Assembly (NCBI GenBank): GCA_049968515.1
Contig: JBMFQR010000007.1
Location: 1 to 64,000, forward strand
Direction: 5' to 3'
Source: JAOACQ01 sp049968515
GTDB taxonomy: Bacteria > Spirochaetota > Brevinematia > Brevinematales > JAOACQ01
Length of the DNA: 64,000 nt
Position numbers and translations under genes: made by a program. Each line of letters begins with the position of its first letter. Positions within the stretch are counted from its first letter, which is position 1. Below are positions 1 through 8,304 of the stretch, one piece after another. The notes below the pieces were generated by a model. That model was not told where the DNA came from, did not search any database, and worked only from the letters and a program-made list of their open reading frames with translations.

Positions 1-446
1 TTGAAGAGATTGAAAAAACTCTAATAGATAAAGGCAAGAATCTAAAGGGTTTTGACAACATAACCAGTATAAAGGGCATTGGAGAGACGAGTGGAACAAT
101 TCTATTAAGTGTAATAGGAGACATTGATAATTTTGAAAGTAGAAAGCAACTTGATGCATATTTTGGGATAGTCCCGAGAGTAAACGATTCAAATGAAAGC
201 ATAAGGCACGGAAGTATTACTAAAAGAGGGAGTAAAATTGGAAGAACAACGTTGGTGCAATGTACATTAATAGCAATAAAATATTCTAAATATCTTCGTA
301 CATATTATACAAAGATGAAAGTAAAGAAGAATTCTGGTAAAGCCATAGTTGCTACAGCAAGAAAATTACTTGGGATTATCTTTGATACTTTGAAAAATAA
401 CTGGATATTTGAAGATTTTTCTAATTTCGTTATAAAAGCAGCTTGA
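1..446 (+). CDS. IS110-family transposase, C-terminal part (5' end outside window)
   Basis: An open frame enters the window from the left (codons in phase with base 3) and ends at TGA 444-446. The visible ~147 residues match the C-terminal Transposase_20 region of IS110-type DEDD/serine transposases: a helix-hairpin-helix-like stretch (SIKGIGETSGTILLSVIGD), then YFGIVP, then HGSITKRGSKIGRTTLVQ, the segment that carries the conserved serine in the family. The N-terminal RuvC-like DEDD half lies outside the window, so activity cannot be judged. IS110 elements move through a circular intermediate guided by an element-encoded bridge RNA and lack long terminal inverted repeats, so the element boundary cannot be read directly. 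About 40 non-coding bases follow the stop before the duplication and the next gene. Confidence 0.85.
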   Translation, partial: EEIEKTLIDKGKNLKGFDNITSIKGIGETSGTILLSVIGDIDNFESRKQLDAYFGIVPRVNDSNESIRHGSITKRGSKIGRTTLVQCTLIAIKYSKYLRTYYTKMKVKKNSGKAIVATARKLLGIIFDTLKNNWIFEDFSNFVIKAA

Positions 447-742
447 ATACTTTTTTGGAGTAGATAAAATTTGACTTTTATCATAGGAGTAAAATTGGAA
501 GAACAACGTTGGTGCAATGTACATTAATAGCAATAAAATATTCTAAATATCTTCGTACATATTATACAAAGATGAAAGTAAAGAAGAATTCTGGTAAAGC
601 CATAGTTGCTACAGCAAGAAAATTACTTGGGATTATCTTTGATACTTTGAAAAATAACTGGATATTTGAAGATTTTTCTAATTTCGTTATAAAAGCAGCT
701 TGAATACTTTTTTGGAGTAGATAAAATTTGACTTTTATCATA
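229..742 (+). repeat. Perfect 257-bp tandem duplication of the transposase 3' end
   Basis: Copy 1 is 229-485 and copy 2 is 486-742; by eye they are identical base for base. The unit runs from inside the transposase gene through its stop codon to the presumed right end of the element. GGAG occurs at the start of each copy and again at 743-746, so slippage or recombination between short GGAG matches could have produced the duplication. Exact identity means it is recent, or that it is an assembly artefact. Confidence 0.93.
487..703 (+). pseudogene. Duplicated fragment of the IS110 transposase C-terminus
   Basis: This is the second copy of the last ~70 codons of the transposase, ending at TGA 701-703. 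A 64-residue open frame can start at GTG 509, but it has no ribosome site of its own and repeats only the tail of the catalytic domain. I regard it as a non-functional by-product of the tandem duplication rather than a gene. Confidence 0.85.
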
Positions 743-754
743 GGAGCAATAAAA

Positions 755-1513
755 ATGTTTAAGATTGGACTGAAACTCTGGTCAATAAATGAAAACTACA
801 TCAAAGAAGCTTTAAAGCTTTATGAAGATGGCACTTACGACTATATAGAGCTATATGTTGTTCCCAATAGCTATGAAACTTATGCAAGGCTGTGGAAAGA
901 GTTGAAAATCCCATTTGTTATACATGCTCCTCATTTCGGGCACAACCTTAATTTTTCAATAAGAGAGGCATTTGACCGAAATAAAAGGCTTGTTTTTGAG
1001 ACATTAAAGTTTGCAGACCTGCTTGATGTTGAAAGGGTGATCTTTCATCCCGGAGTTAATGGAGAATTAAAAGAAACTATAAGCCAGATAAAAAGGCTAT
1101 ACGATCCAAGAATGATTATAGAAAATAAGCCATATTTAGGTAATGGGGAAAACCTTTACTCCCTCGGCTCAACACCTGATGAAATAAAAAAGATAATGGA
1201 TAAAACAGGTGTTGAGTTTTGCTTCGATTTTGGTCACGCAGTATGTTCAGCAAATGCGCACAAAAAAGAGGTGTTTTCCTTTATAGAAGATTTTCTATCT
1301 TTAAAACCCTTAATGTATCATCTTACAGATGGAGATTTTAAAGGAGTTTATGACAGCCACCTTCATTATGGAGAGGGGACATTCCCGCTAAAAAAGTTTG
1401 TAGAATTTATTCCAGACAACTCATTTGTTACAAATGAAGCAGTTAAAAATCACAATGATAGTCTTTTAGATTTTAAGAAGGACATAGATTTTATAAAATC
1501 TTTATTGTCCTGA
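755..1513 (+). CDS. TIM-barrel protein, AP endonuclease 2 / sugar isomerase-like superfamily
   Basis: The 252-residue product resembles the xylose-isomerase-like TIM barrel family (AP_endonuc_2), which includes sugar-phosphate isomerases and epimerases and endonuclease IV. Visible metal-site-like positions follow the family order: HAPH near residue 59, FHPG near 99, an IENKP glutamate, DFGHA, a YHLTDGD histidine and an NEAV glutamate near the end. The substrate cannot be told from sequence. I chose ATG 755 over the upstream TTG 728 because AGGAG at 743-747 lies at normal spacing and the conserved FKIGLKLWS strand begins there. That ribosome site sits exactly at the end of the duplicated IS sequence, so expression may depend on the insertion junction. 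The gene is followed 8 bases later by the DUF4390-like gene. Confidence 0.75.
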   Translation: MFKIGLKLWSINENYIKEALKLYEDGTYDYIELYVVPNSYETYARLWKELKIPFVIHAPHFGHNLNFSIREAFDRNKRLVFETLKFADLLDVERVIFHPGVNGELKETISQIKRLYDPRMIIENKPYLGNGENLYSLGSTPDEIKKIMDKTGVEFCFDFGHAVCSANAHKKEVFSFIEDFLSLKPLMYHLTDGDFKGVYDSHLHYGEGTFPLKKFVEFIPDNSFVTNEAVKNHNDSLLDFKKDIDFIKSLLS

Positions 1514-1521
1514 GGTTTTTA

Positions 1522-2043
1522 ATGAAGATAATAAAAAATCTTTCAGAGTTTATAAAGATAATACTTGTCGTTCTTGGAATTATAAGTTACAATCCAAAGG
1601 TTAATATTGACAATATATATGTTTACAGGGATTTCGCAAATCCAGAAAATATCAGGGCACAGATAAAATTCTCAAATCTTTTAAATTCTTCTATAACTGA
1701 AATTATAAAGAGTGGCGTTGAGGTAGAGTTTATATGTTTTGTGAAAACAAGATGTAACAAAGAGATAGTATTTTCTGACAAAAGTATAAAGAGGATCAAT
1801 TATCAAAAAGATTTCTTTGTAGCCAATAAAATTAAATTTGATGATGAAAAGAAACTTGAACAATGGCTTTCAATATTTGATTTTGTTGTCCTTAGCAATG
1901 CAAATAATTTAATCTCAAGACCACTTGAGACGGAAATAGATGTTTTCTGTAGATCTGAATTGAACGTTGATTTAATGAAACTCTGGGGTAACAGACCAAA
2001 GATATTGATCACTTATTCAATAGAGAAGAAAAATGAAGATTAG
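1522..2043 (+). CDS. DUF4390-like protein ahead of the two-component pair
   Basis: A 173-residue protein with a short hydrophobic N-terminus (residues 10-23, likely an uncleaved signal or anchor) followed by a beta-rich domain. The pattern of a strand, 'LLNSSITEIIKSGVEVEF', a basic strand and a later 'FSDKSIKRINYQKDFFV' resembles DUF4390. That family is frequently encoded directly upstream of NtrY-type sensor kinases in several Gram-negative phyla, which is also the arrangement here. The stop codon overlaps the start of the kinase gene by 11 bases, indicating translational coupling. The family's biochemical role is unknown to me. A periplasmic sensing or accessory role beside the kinase is inference from position only. 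Confidence 0.55.
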   Translation: MKIIKNLSEFIKIILVVLGIISYNPKVNIDNIYVYRDFANPENIRAQIKFSNLLNSSITEIIKSGVEVEFICFVKTRCNKEIVFSDKSIKRINYQKDFFVANKIKFDDEKKLEQWLSIFDFVVLSNANNLISRPLETEIDVFCRSELNVDLMKLWGNRPKILITYSIEKKNED

Positions 2044-3139
2044 ATTTTTTGTGATACTTTTTTTACTTACAGTTGTTATACTTGGACTTTCAATCTATAC
2101 AAGTTATATTTCGATTTATAATCACCAGAAGTTACTTGAGAAAGAATTATGGAAAATTGGTAAGATTGCTGAAAATAACATTGAACTCCAGAAAAGGGTT
2201 GCACTTTTTAAGGTTTTTTCAGAAAATATGGTTGTGGAAACAACAAGAAAGGTATGGTTTGCTTTTCTATTGAACATCTTTATTATAGTAATTATTTTTG
2301 CAGTCTATACTTATGGAGTAAGAAAACCTATCTCATTTTTATCAAGGCAGGTCAAATCAATATACTTTGAGAAAAGTCTTCCAGATTTAAAAATAAAAGA
2401 GATGGGAACAGAAGAAATAAGGGTTTTAATCAGGGCTTTTAATGAAATGCTTGAAAAATTGAAGAGATATGAAGAGGTGATTGGAAATGTTCAGAAATAC
2501 AGGGGCTGGAAAGAAATATCGCGGGTCTTAGTTCATGAGATAAACAACCTTCTTTCTCCTATACAGACCTATGCAGAATATCTGATTGATGGCACAAATG
2601 ACAAAAAAAAGGTGGGTCTGATACTTACAAAGATAAGTGAGATAAAAGAAATTCTTAACAGATTGCGGGAATTCTCACACTTTCCTGACCCTGTTTTGCA
2701 AAAGTATGAAGTGACTGGTATTTTAAAGGAGCTCTCTTCAGAATTTAAAGATGTCTCACTTGAAAGTAGTAAACAGGTTTATCTATGCATAGATCCATTA
2801 TTATTCAAGGAAACAATTAGAAATATTATTAAAAATGCCATTGAGAGTGGAGAAGATGTAAGTGTAAGAATTTCCGTAAATATAGAATCGGATATGGCAA
2901 GAATCACTATTAAAGACAATGGTCCTGGAATTTCTGAAAGCAATATCGAAAAAATATTTTCTCCCGGTTTTTCCACCAAAAAAAACAAAGGCAACATAGG
3001 TATAGGTTTATCAATAGTTCAAAGTCTTATCCAGGAACAGAAGGGTAGAATTGCTGTGGAAAGTAAAGAAGGAGAAGGAACTTCTTTCCATTTAATCTTT
3101 CCCTTAATGGAGGTAGCAGATGGTAATACTTGTGGTTGA
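2033..3139 (+). CDS. Membrane sensor histidine kinase, NtrY-like
   Basis: A 368-residue kinase. The first membrane helix spans about residues 5-25 and the second about 75-98, enclosing only a short periplasmic loop. A HAMP-like linker follows (~100-155). The dimerisation helix has the phosphoacceptor in VLVHEINNLLSPIQTY (His168), and the catalytic domain shows NAIESG (N box), DNGPGIS (G1), FSPGFSTKKN (F box) and GIGLSIVQSLI (G2). The NtrY/NtrB-like H box with an NNLLSPI motif, and the directly overlapping sigma-54 activator gene downstream, suggest a nitrogen- or redox-type enhancer-binding circuit, but the signal is unknown. It overlaps the preceding gene by 11 bases and the following gene by 20 bases, so the three form one operon. 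Confidence 0.9.
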   Translation: MKIRFFVILFLLTVVILGLSIYTSYISIYNHQKLLEKELWKIGKIAENNIELQKRVALFKVFSENMVVETTRKVWFAFLLNIFIIVIIFAVYTYGVRKPISFLSRQVKSIYFEKSLPDLKIKEMGTEEIRVLIRAFNEMLEKLKRYEEVIGNVQKYRGWKEISRVLVHEINNLLSPIQTYAEYLIDGTNDKKKVGLILTKISEIKEILNRLREFSHFPDPVLQKYEVTGILKELSSEFKDVSLESSKQVYLCIDPLLFKETIRNIIKNAIESGEDVSVRISVNIESDMARITIKDNGPGISESNIEKIFSPGFSTKKNKGNIGIGLSIVQSLIQEQKGRIAVESKEGEGTSFHLIFPLMEVADGNTCG

Positions 3140-4457
3140 TGATAATATTGACGTGATTAACAGCCTGAAAGATGTTCTTTCCGAACATCATGTTCTTACA
3201 GCAACTTCTTTGAAAGAGGCACAAAAGATTCTGGAAGAGGAAAAGGAAGATATCGAAATTGCCATAATCGACATTATGCTCGGAGAGGAGGATGGTATTG
3301 AATTGCTAACATATATAAAATCAAACTTTCCTTTTATAGAATGTATAATGATTTCGGGATATGCAAGTATTGAAAAGGCAGTGCTTTCCATTAAATTTGG
3401 AGCCTACGATTTTATTGAAAAGCCGATTTCATATCAGAAGCTGAAGATAGTATTAAATAATGCTAATGAGCACAAAAAATTCAGAGAGTTGCTCTCAAAG
3501 GAGATAGAAAAATACAAACTCATTGGCATTTCGGATAAGGTAAAAAAGATTAATGAAATGATAGAAAAGGCTGCAAGGCTTGATTTTCCTGTTTTAATAT
3601 ATGGCGAAAGTGGTGTGGGAAAGGAGCATATTGCACATCTCATCCATCTTAAATCAAAAAGAGGAAAGAATGAGATGGTCAAGCTTAACTGTGCTGCAAT
3701 ACCTGAAACACTTTTTGAAAGTGAGTTTTTTGGATATGAAAAGGGAGCTTTTACAGGAGCATCATCCCAGAAGAAAGGAAAGATTGAGCTTGCAAACAAT
3801 AGCACGCTCTTTCTTGACGAAATAGGAGAACTCCCACTTTCACAACAGGCAAAACTTTTGCGAGTGCTTGAAGACAAAAATGTTGTCAGGGTTGGTGGAT
3901 CAAAACCAGTCCCTGTGGATTTCAGACTCATATCAGCAACAAATAAGGATCTCAATGAAGAAGTGAAAAACCAGAAATTTAGAGAGGATCTATTTTACAG
4001 AATCGGTGTTATTGTGATAGAAATACCTCCATTACGGGAAAGAAGAGAGGATATTCCAGTTCTCGCCCAATATTTCTTAAAGCAGGTTTGCATTGAAAAC
4101 AACGTTGAGAAAACTATAGAGGAGGAAGCATTAGATTTTATTTCAAAATTGCCCTTTAAGGGTAACATAAGGGAACTAAAAAATCTCATTCTGAGAACTT
4201 TTGCTCTTTCAGAAGGGAATACAATTACAAAAGAAGATGTCGAAAGTATTGTGAGCACTACAAGATTATCATCTTCTGAAACCATATTTGAAAAAACAAT
4301 GCCTCTTTCCGAAGCAAAAAAGCTTTTTGAAAAGACCTACATACTCACACAGCTTAAGCTTAATAATGGAAACATCTCACGAACGGCTATAAGTCTTGGC
4401 GTTTTGCCCAATAACCTGCTCCGTAGAATGAAAGAACTCGGTATAAACAAACCCTGA
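3120..4457 (+). CDS. Sigma-54-dependent response regulator (NtrC/NtrX family)
   Basis: A 445-residue three-domain activator. The receiver domain (1-120) has the acidic pair in VVDDN and the phosphorylation site Asp51 (AIIDIML). The central AAA+ domain (~135-365) shows Walker A GESGVGKE near 162, the sigma-54-contact loop GAFTGA at about 209-214, Walker B TLFLDEIGE and an RREDIPVL sensor region. The C-terminus carries a Fis-type helix-turn-helix (NNGNISRTAISLGVLPNNL). The intact GAFTGA predicts ATP-driven activation of sigma-54 RNA polymerase, so an rpoN gene should exist elsewhere in the genome. Its start lies inside the kinase gene. The final stop is 16 bases from the convergent rpoD stop, and I see no clear terminator in between. 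Confidence 0.95.
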   Translation: MVILVVDDNIDVINSLKDVLSEHHVLTATSLKEAQKILEEEKEDIEIAIIDIMLGEEDGIELLTYIKSNFPFIECIMISGYASIEKAVLSIKFGAYDFIEKPISYQKLKIVLNNANEHKKFRELLSKEIEKYKLIGISDKVKKINEMIEKAARLDFPVLIYGESGVGKEHIAHLIHLKSKRGKNEMVKLNCAAIPETLFESEFFGYEKGAFTGASSQKKGKIELANNSTLFLDEIGELPLSQQAKLLRVLEDKNVVRVGGSKPVPVDFRLISATNKDLNEEVKNQKFREDLFYRIGVIVIEIPPLRERREDIPVLAQYFLKQVCIENNVEKTIEEEALDFISKLPFKGNIRELKNLILRTFALSEGNTITKEDVESIVSTTRLSSSETIFEKTMPLSEAKKLFEKTYILTQLKLNNGNISRTAISLGVLPNNLLRRMKELGINKP

Positions 4458-4473
4458 AACCAGCAATTTAATT

Positions 4474-6171
4474 CTAATCGATAAAGTCCATCAGTTCCTT
4501 GACTCTCTTCGGGTTTCGGAGTTTTCTTAAAGCCTTGGCTTCTATTTGCCTTATTCTTTCCCTTGTAACCTGAAAGAGATAGCCAACCTCTTCAAGTGTG
4601 TGTGCATAACCATCATCAAGGCCGAATCTCATTCTCAAAACCTTCTGTTCTCTCAAGGGAAGCTCATTTATTACCTCGGCAAGCTTTTCTTTTAACATAC
4701 TGCTCATTGTTGAATGCATTGGACTTGAAGCCTTTATGTCTTCTATGAAATCACCAAGCGAAGAATCTTCATCCCTCCCGACCGGTGTCTCAAGTGAAAC
4801 AGGATCATTTGCAACATTTTTAATATTTTTTACTTTATTGACCCCCCACCCCACCTTTCTGGAGATTTCTTCAATTGAAGGTGTTCTACCAAGATCCTGT
4901 GTCAGATCAAGCTCCGCCTTTTTTATCTTGTTTATCTGCTCTATCATATGAATTGGCACCCTGATTGTCCTTGACTGCTCAGAAATCGAACGTGTGATGG
5001 CCTGTCTGATCCACCATGTTGCATAGGTAGAAAATTTATAGCCCTTTCTGTATTCAAACTTTTCTACTGCCCTTATAAGCCCAATATTGCCCTCCTGAAT
5101 AAGGTCAAACAGATGGACACCTCTATTTATATATCTTTTGCCTATTGAAACAACAAGTCTCAGGTTAGCCTGTATCAATTCCTTCTTCCTCTCTTCAACA
5201 ACCTGTCTTCCCTCACGAATTTCATGTGTCCAGTGCAATAGCTCTTCCTTTGAGGCTTTATAAATATCCTCAAGTTGCTTTAACTTTTCTTCCTTTGTCC
5301 TTATTGAACTTACAAGATTTTGCAATGATTCATTATCAGGGTACTCCTTTGAAAGTTTCATAAGCTGTGGAATACTGTAATTCTGTGCTATCTCAACCTT
5401 CTTGAAATATTCCATTATCTTCTCAATCTCTTCTCCTACCTGTAAAATCTTTTCTGCAGCATTCAAAAGAATCTTCGGGTTTATATCTATGGTCTTTATA
5501 GCCTCTACAAAGCCCCATCTTATGTCTTTTATATGCTTTTTGAGTTTCTGTCTTTCCTTTTCAGATGTTGTCTTTTCCCATGCCTCATTTATCTGTGCAA
5601 GCTCTTCATTGGTCTTAACCAGTACGGATGCAACATTTGAAACAATCTTCATTCTTTCCTTTCTTTCCTTTGCAGAAATGTTATATATTTTCGGTAAGTT
5701 AAAGAAATTATAAAGCTTACCTTTTCCTTGTAATATTTCTGTAATAATTTCGTCTATCTCGGAAATTAAAAAACCAGAGTCATATATTGCAGTGTTTATT
5801 TTAAGCTGCCCTTCCTCTATCTTCTTTGCTATCTCTATTTCCTCATCTTGCATAAGAAGTGGAATTTTACCTATTTTCTTTAAATAAATCCTTAATGGGT
5901 TATCACTCTGGTCATCCTCACTCTCAATAATCATTGAATCAATATCGTCAAATTCCTCACCAATAAAGTTCTCAAAATCTTCAAGGAATGGATCCTCAAC
6001 TGTGATTTCATTTTCTTCAAGCAGCTTAATTACATTTTCTAAAGCTTCTGGCGAAGAAGCAATGCTCTCAGGCAGAAATTCCATAATTTCTTCATAGGTT
6101 AAAATGCCTTTTTCCTTGCCGTGCTTTATCAAATTGTTTATTTCCTCATTTTCAAGTAGATCATAATACAT
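4474..6171 (-). CDS. rpoD: Primary sigma factor RpoD (sigma-70)
   Basis: A 565-residue group 1 sigma factor. A region 1.1-like N-terminus (~1-90) is followed by region 1.2 NPLRIYLKKIGKIPLL, a moderately long non-conserved region (~130-330), region 2 with DLIQEGNIGLIRAVEKFEY and YATWWIRQAITRSI, and region 3. Region 4 has EQKVLRMRFGL and the -35-binding helix VTRERIRQIEAKALRKL. It directs RNA polymerase to the TTGACA/TATAAT promoters seen repeatedly in this window. ATG 6171 is preceded by GGAGGT at good spacing. The gene lies 21 bases downstream of dnaG on the same strand, the core of the classical macromolecular-synthesis operon; rpsU is not adjacent here. Confidence 0.97.
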   Translation of the reverse strand: MYYDLLENEEINNLIKHGKEKGILTYEEIMEFLPESIASSPEALENVIKLLEENEITVEDPFLEDFENFIGEEFDDIDSMIIESEDDQSDNPLRIYLKKIGKIPLLMQDEEIEIAKKIEEGQLKINTAIYDSGFLISEIDEIITEILQGKGKLYNFFNLPKIYNISAKERKERMKIVSNVASVLVKTNEELAQINEAWEKTTSEKERQKLKKHIKDIRWGFVEAIKTIDINPKILLNAAEKILQVGEEIEKIMEYFKKVEIAQNYSIPQLMKLSKEYPDNESLQNLVSSIRTKEEKLKQLEDIYKASKEELLHWTHEIREGRQVVEERKKELIQANLRLVVSIGKRYINRGVHLFDLIQEGNIGLIRAVEKFEYRKGYKFSTYATWWIRQAITRSISEQSRTIRVPIHMIEQINKIKKAELDLTQDLGRTPSIEEISRKVGWGVNKVKNIKNVANDPVSLETPVGRDEDSSLGDFIEDIKASSPMHSTMSSMLKEKLAEVINELPLREQKVLRMRFGLDDGYAHTLEEVGYLFQVTRERIRQIEAKALRKLRNPKRVKELMDFID

Positions 6172-6192
6172 ATATCTTAAACCTCCATTATT

Positions 6193-7920
6193 TTAGTGGT
6201 TTGAAACAGTGGCAAAACTATGCAAAATTTCTTCTATTTCAAATAACTCTCCCTTTATTTTGCTTATTTCCTTTATATCCTTTGTTTCACCAAGCTTCTT
6301 TTTCATAGCCCTGTGCCTTATAGAGTATGCTTTTTCCAATACAGTTTCAAAGTTAAGTTTTTCATCAAGTGCCATTCTTGATACAGCATCTACAATCTCA
6401 CCATCTTCAAGTTCAAATATAAAATTTTTTATCTCTCTCTCATCATTATTATCTTTTATTTTTTCCAGAATATTTCTAACCTTTTCATTAAAAAACATTT
6501 CAGGTAACACAATCTCAAATAGCTCGTTAATTCTATCAGGATAGTTTAACAAACCTCCAAGGAATTCTACTTCCAGATCAGTCTTTTTATTAACAGTGGT
6601 TTTGTTATCAATTAATCGACCAAATGTATTCTCTTTCTTTAGATAATTTTGATACTCTATTAAAATTGTTTCAAAACTTTCACCCAGTACACCTGCAGTC
6701 TTTTTTAATGCCTCCTCCCTCTCAATCGCACTGTTGATATTTCTCACATAACCAAAAATGCTTCTGGCAAAGTTTACCTTATCTTCAGTTAAAGAAAATC
6801 TTTTACTGAAAAACTTGAGCTTAAAATCAATTGCTTCAAGCTGCTTTTCCTCAAAATACTGCAGAGTATTAAGCCTGCCATATTTCATTGAAAAATCATA
6901 AGGATCCATATTATCTGGAAGTATGACCACTTTAGTCTTTACCCCCATATTTGAAGCGATATCTATAGCTCTGTTTGCAGCCTTTATTCCAGCCTCATCC
7001 CCATCAAATATGAAAACTATCCTGTCGGAATATCTTTTAAGCATTGAAATCTGGCTTTCTGTAATCGAAGTACCAAGTGGGGCAACTACATTTTTTATTC
7101 CATTCTGAAAAAGTGCAATAACATCCATATATCCTTCCACAACATATACAACCTTTTGTTTGTCTATTTCATCCTTTGAGTAATTAAAGGCAAACAAAAG
7201 TTCACCCTTGTGGAAAATAGAAGAATCAGGAGAATTTATATATTTTGCAATATCCTTTCTATCCTCAAGTATCCTGCCACCAAAACCGACTGGATTTCCA
7301 TCCCTGTCGAAAATAGGGAAAAGCAATCTATCCCTGAATCTATCGTAAATTCCATCATTCCCATTGATACAGAGCCCCAATTTTATTATCATTTCACCCT
7401 TATATCCACGAGAAGTAAGGTAATTATAAAGATTGTTTTCCTTCCCCGCATATCCCAGCTTGAAGTATTTAATCATTTCGTGGGAAATGTTTCTTTCTTT
7501 AAGGTAATTTCTTGCTATTAAAGCCTCATCAGACTGAAGAAGCTTATTGTGAAAGTAGGTAAGAGCTTCTCTTTGAATCTCATATAGAATCTTTTTCTCT
7601 CCAATCTGCTCCCTTTGAAAATGCTTTTTGTACTGGCTGAGATCAACACCGGCCATATCGGCAAGTTTTTCCAGTGCCTCCATAAAGTCAAGTCTGTAGT
7701 ATTCCATCAGGAACTTTATGGTGTTTCCAGAAGCCCCACATCCAAAACAATGATAAAGCCCCTTCTCTTCACTTATGGAAAAAGAAGGAGTCTTTTCGTT
7801 GTGAAAGGGGCAGAGTGCAATAAAATTTCTTCCGCTTTTCTTTACCTCTGTAACCCTTCCAATAACATCAACTATAGAAACTCTATTTATCAAGCTATCT
7901 ATTACATCCCTCGGTATCAA
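6193..7920 (-). CDS. dnaG: DNA primase DnaG
   Basis: A 575-residue primase that makes RNA primers for replication. The N-terminal CHC2 zinc ribbon is intact (CPFHNEKTPSF then HCFGCGASGN, about residues 37-65). A catalytic core with GFGGRIL and the TOPRIM motif VVYVVEGYMDVIAL (~255-270) follows, with the acidic FIFDGDEAG farther on. The C-terminal ~140 residues are the variable helicase-binding region. I use the TTG start at 7920, preceded by GAGGG, because the family begins with a similar IP-x-x-I-x-x-L segment. It is co-directional with rpoD. Confidence 0.96.
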   Translation of the reverse strand: MIPRDVIDSLINRVSIVDVIGRVTEVKKSGRNFIALCPFHNEKTPSFSISEEKGLYHCFGCGASGNTIKFLMEYYRLDFMEALEKLADMAGVDLSQYKKHFQREQIGEKKILYEIQREALTYFHNKLLQSDEALIARNYLKERNISHEMIKYFKLGYAGKENNLYNYLTSRGYKGEMIIKLGLCINGNDGIYDRFRDRLLFPIFDRDGNPVGFGGRILEDRKDIAKYINSPDSSIFHKGELLFAFNYSKDEIDKQKVVYVVEGYMDVIALFQNGIKNVVAPLGTSITESQISMLKRYSDRIVFIFDGDEAGIKAANRAIDIASNMGVKTKVVILPDNMDPYDFSMKYGRLNTLQYFEEKQLEAIDFKLKFFSKRFSLTEDKVNFARSIFGYVRNINSAIEREEALKKTAGVLGESFETILIEYQNYLKKENTFGRLIDNKTTVNKKTDLEVEFLGGLLNYPDRINELFEIVLPEMFFNEKVRNILEKIKDNNDEREIKNFIFELEDGEIVDAVSRMALDEKLNFETVLEKAYSIRHRAMKKKLGETKDIKEISKIKGELFEIEEILHSFATVSNH

Positions 7921-8304
7921 ATCAATCCCTCATTAAACAAAAATAATTTAAACTTACCCGAACTGAAAACCTCAGCCCTTATAGTAAAAAACAAGCCAAA
8001 AATATCAATTAAAAAACTTCAAGGTAAAAAATTATGTCATAACCAAAACCCGTGCAATTGACTTTTATTATAGAAAAATAAGTCTGATAGAAAACCCCTA
8101 TCTTTTGCCATTTTACCCTATGAAACCACTCTATTACACGGGTCTGGAAAAAAGAAATTTCATCCAAAATGAGCTGATATATATAATATACAAAAATTTT
8201 TTCAAAAATCCTAAAAAATAAACAATTTTTTCAAAAAATTTTTTCCTTTTTGAACCTGTAAGACCTCTGCTCCTCCAAACCTCACGTAAGGCTTTTTAAT
8301 ATTT
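7921..8304. other. AT-rich intergenic region between comM and dnaG (no gene seen)
   Basis: These 384 bases separate the 3' end of comM from the start of dnaG, both on the minus strand. I find no convincing gene. The sequence is very AT-rich and has a 14-base direct repeat (AATTTTTTCAAAAA at 8195-8208 and 8224-8237). A weak minus-strand promoter candidate is TTGAAA (complement of 8200-8205), 16 bases, TATATA (complement of 8178-8183), which could drive dnaG-rpoD. CCCGTG at 8049-8054 and CACGGG at 8137-8142 form a distant 6-base inverted repeat of doubtful meaning. Confidence 0.5.

Noticed and set aside
509..703. Second 64-residue frame of the transposase as a gene
   Set aside because: It is an exact copy of the transposase tail inside the tandem duplication and has no start signal.
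7615..8061. 148-residue plus-strand frame opposite dnaG
   Set aside because: Mostly antisense to the dnaG zinc-finger region and lacking any family likeness.
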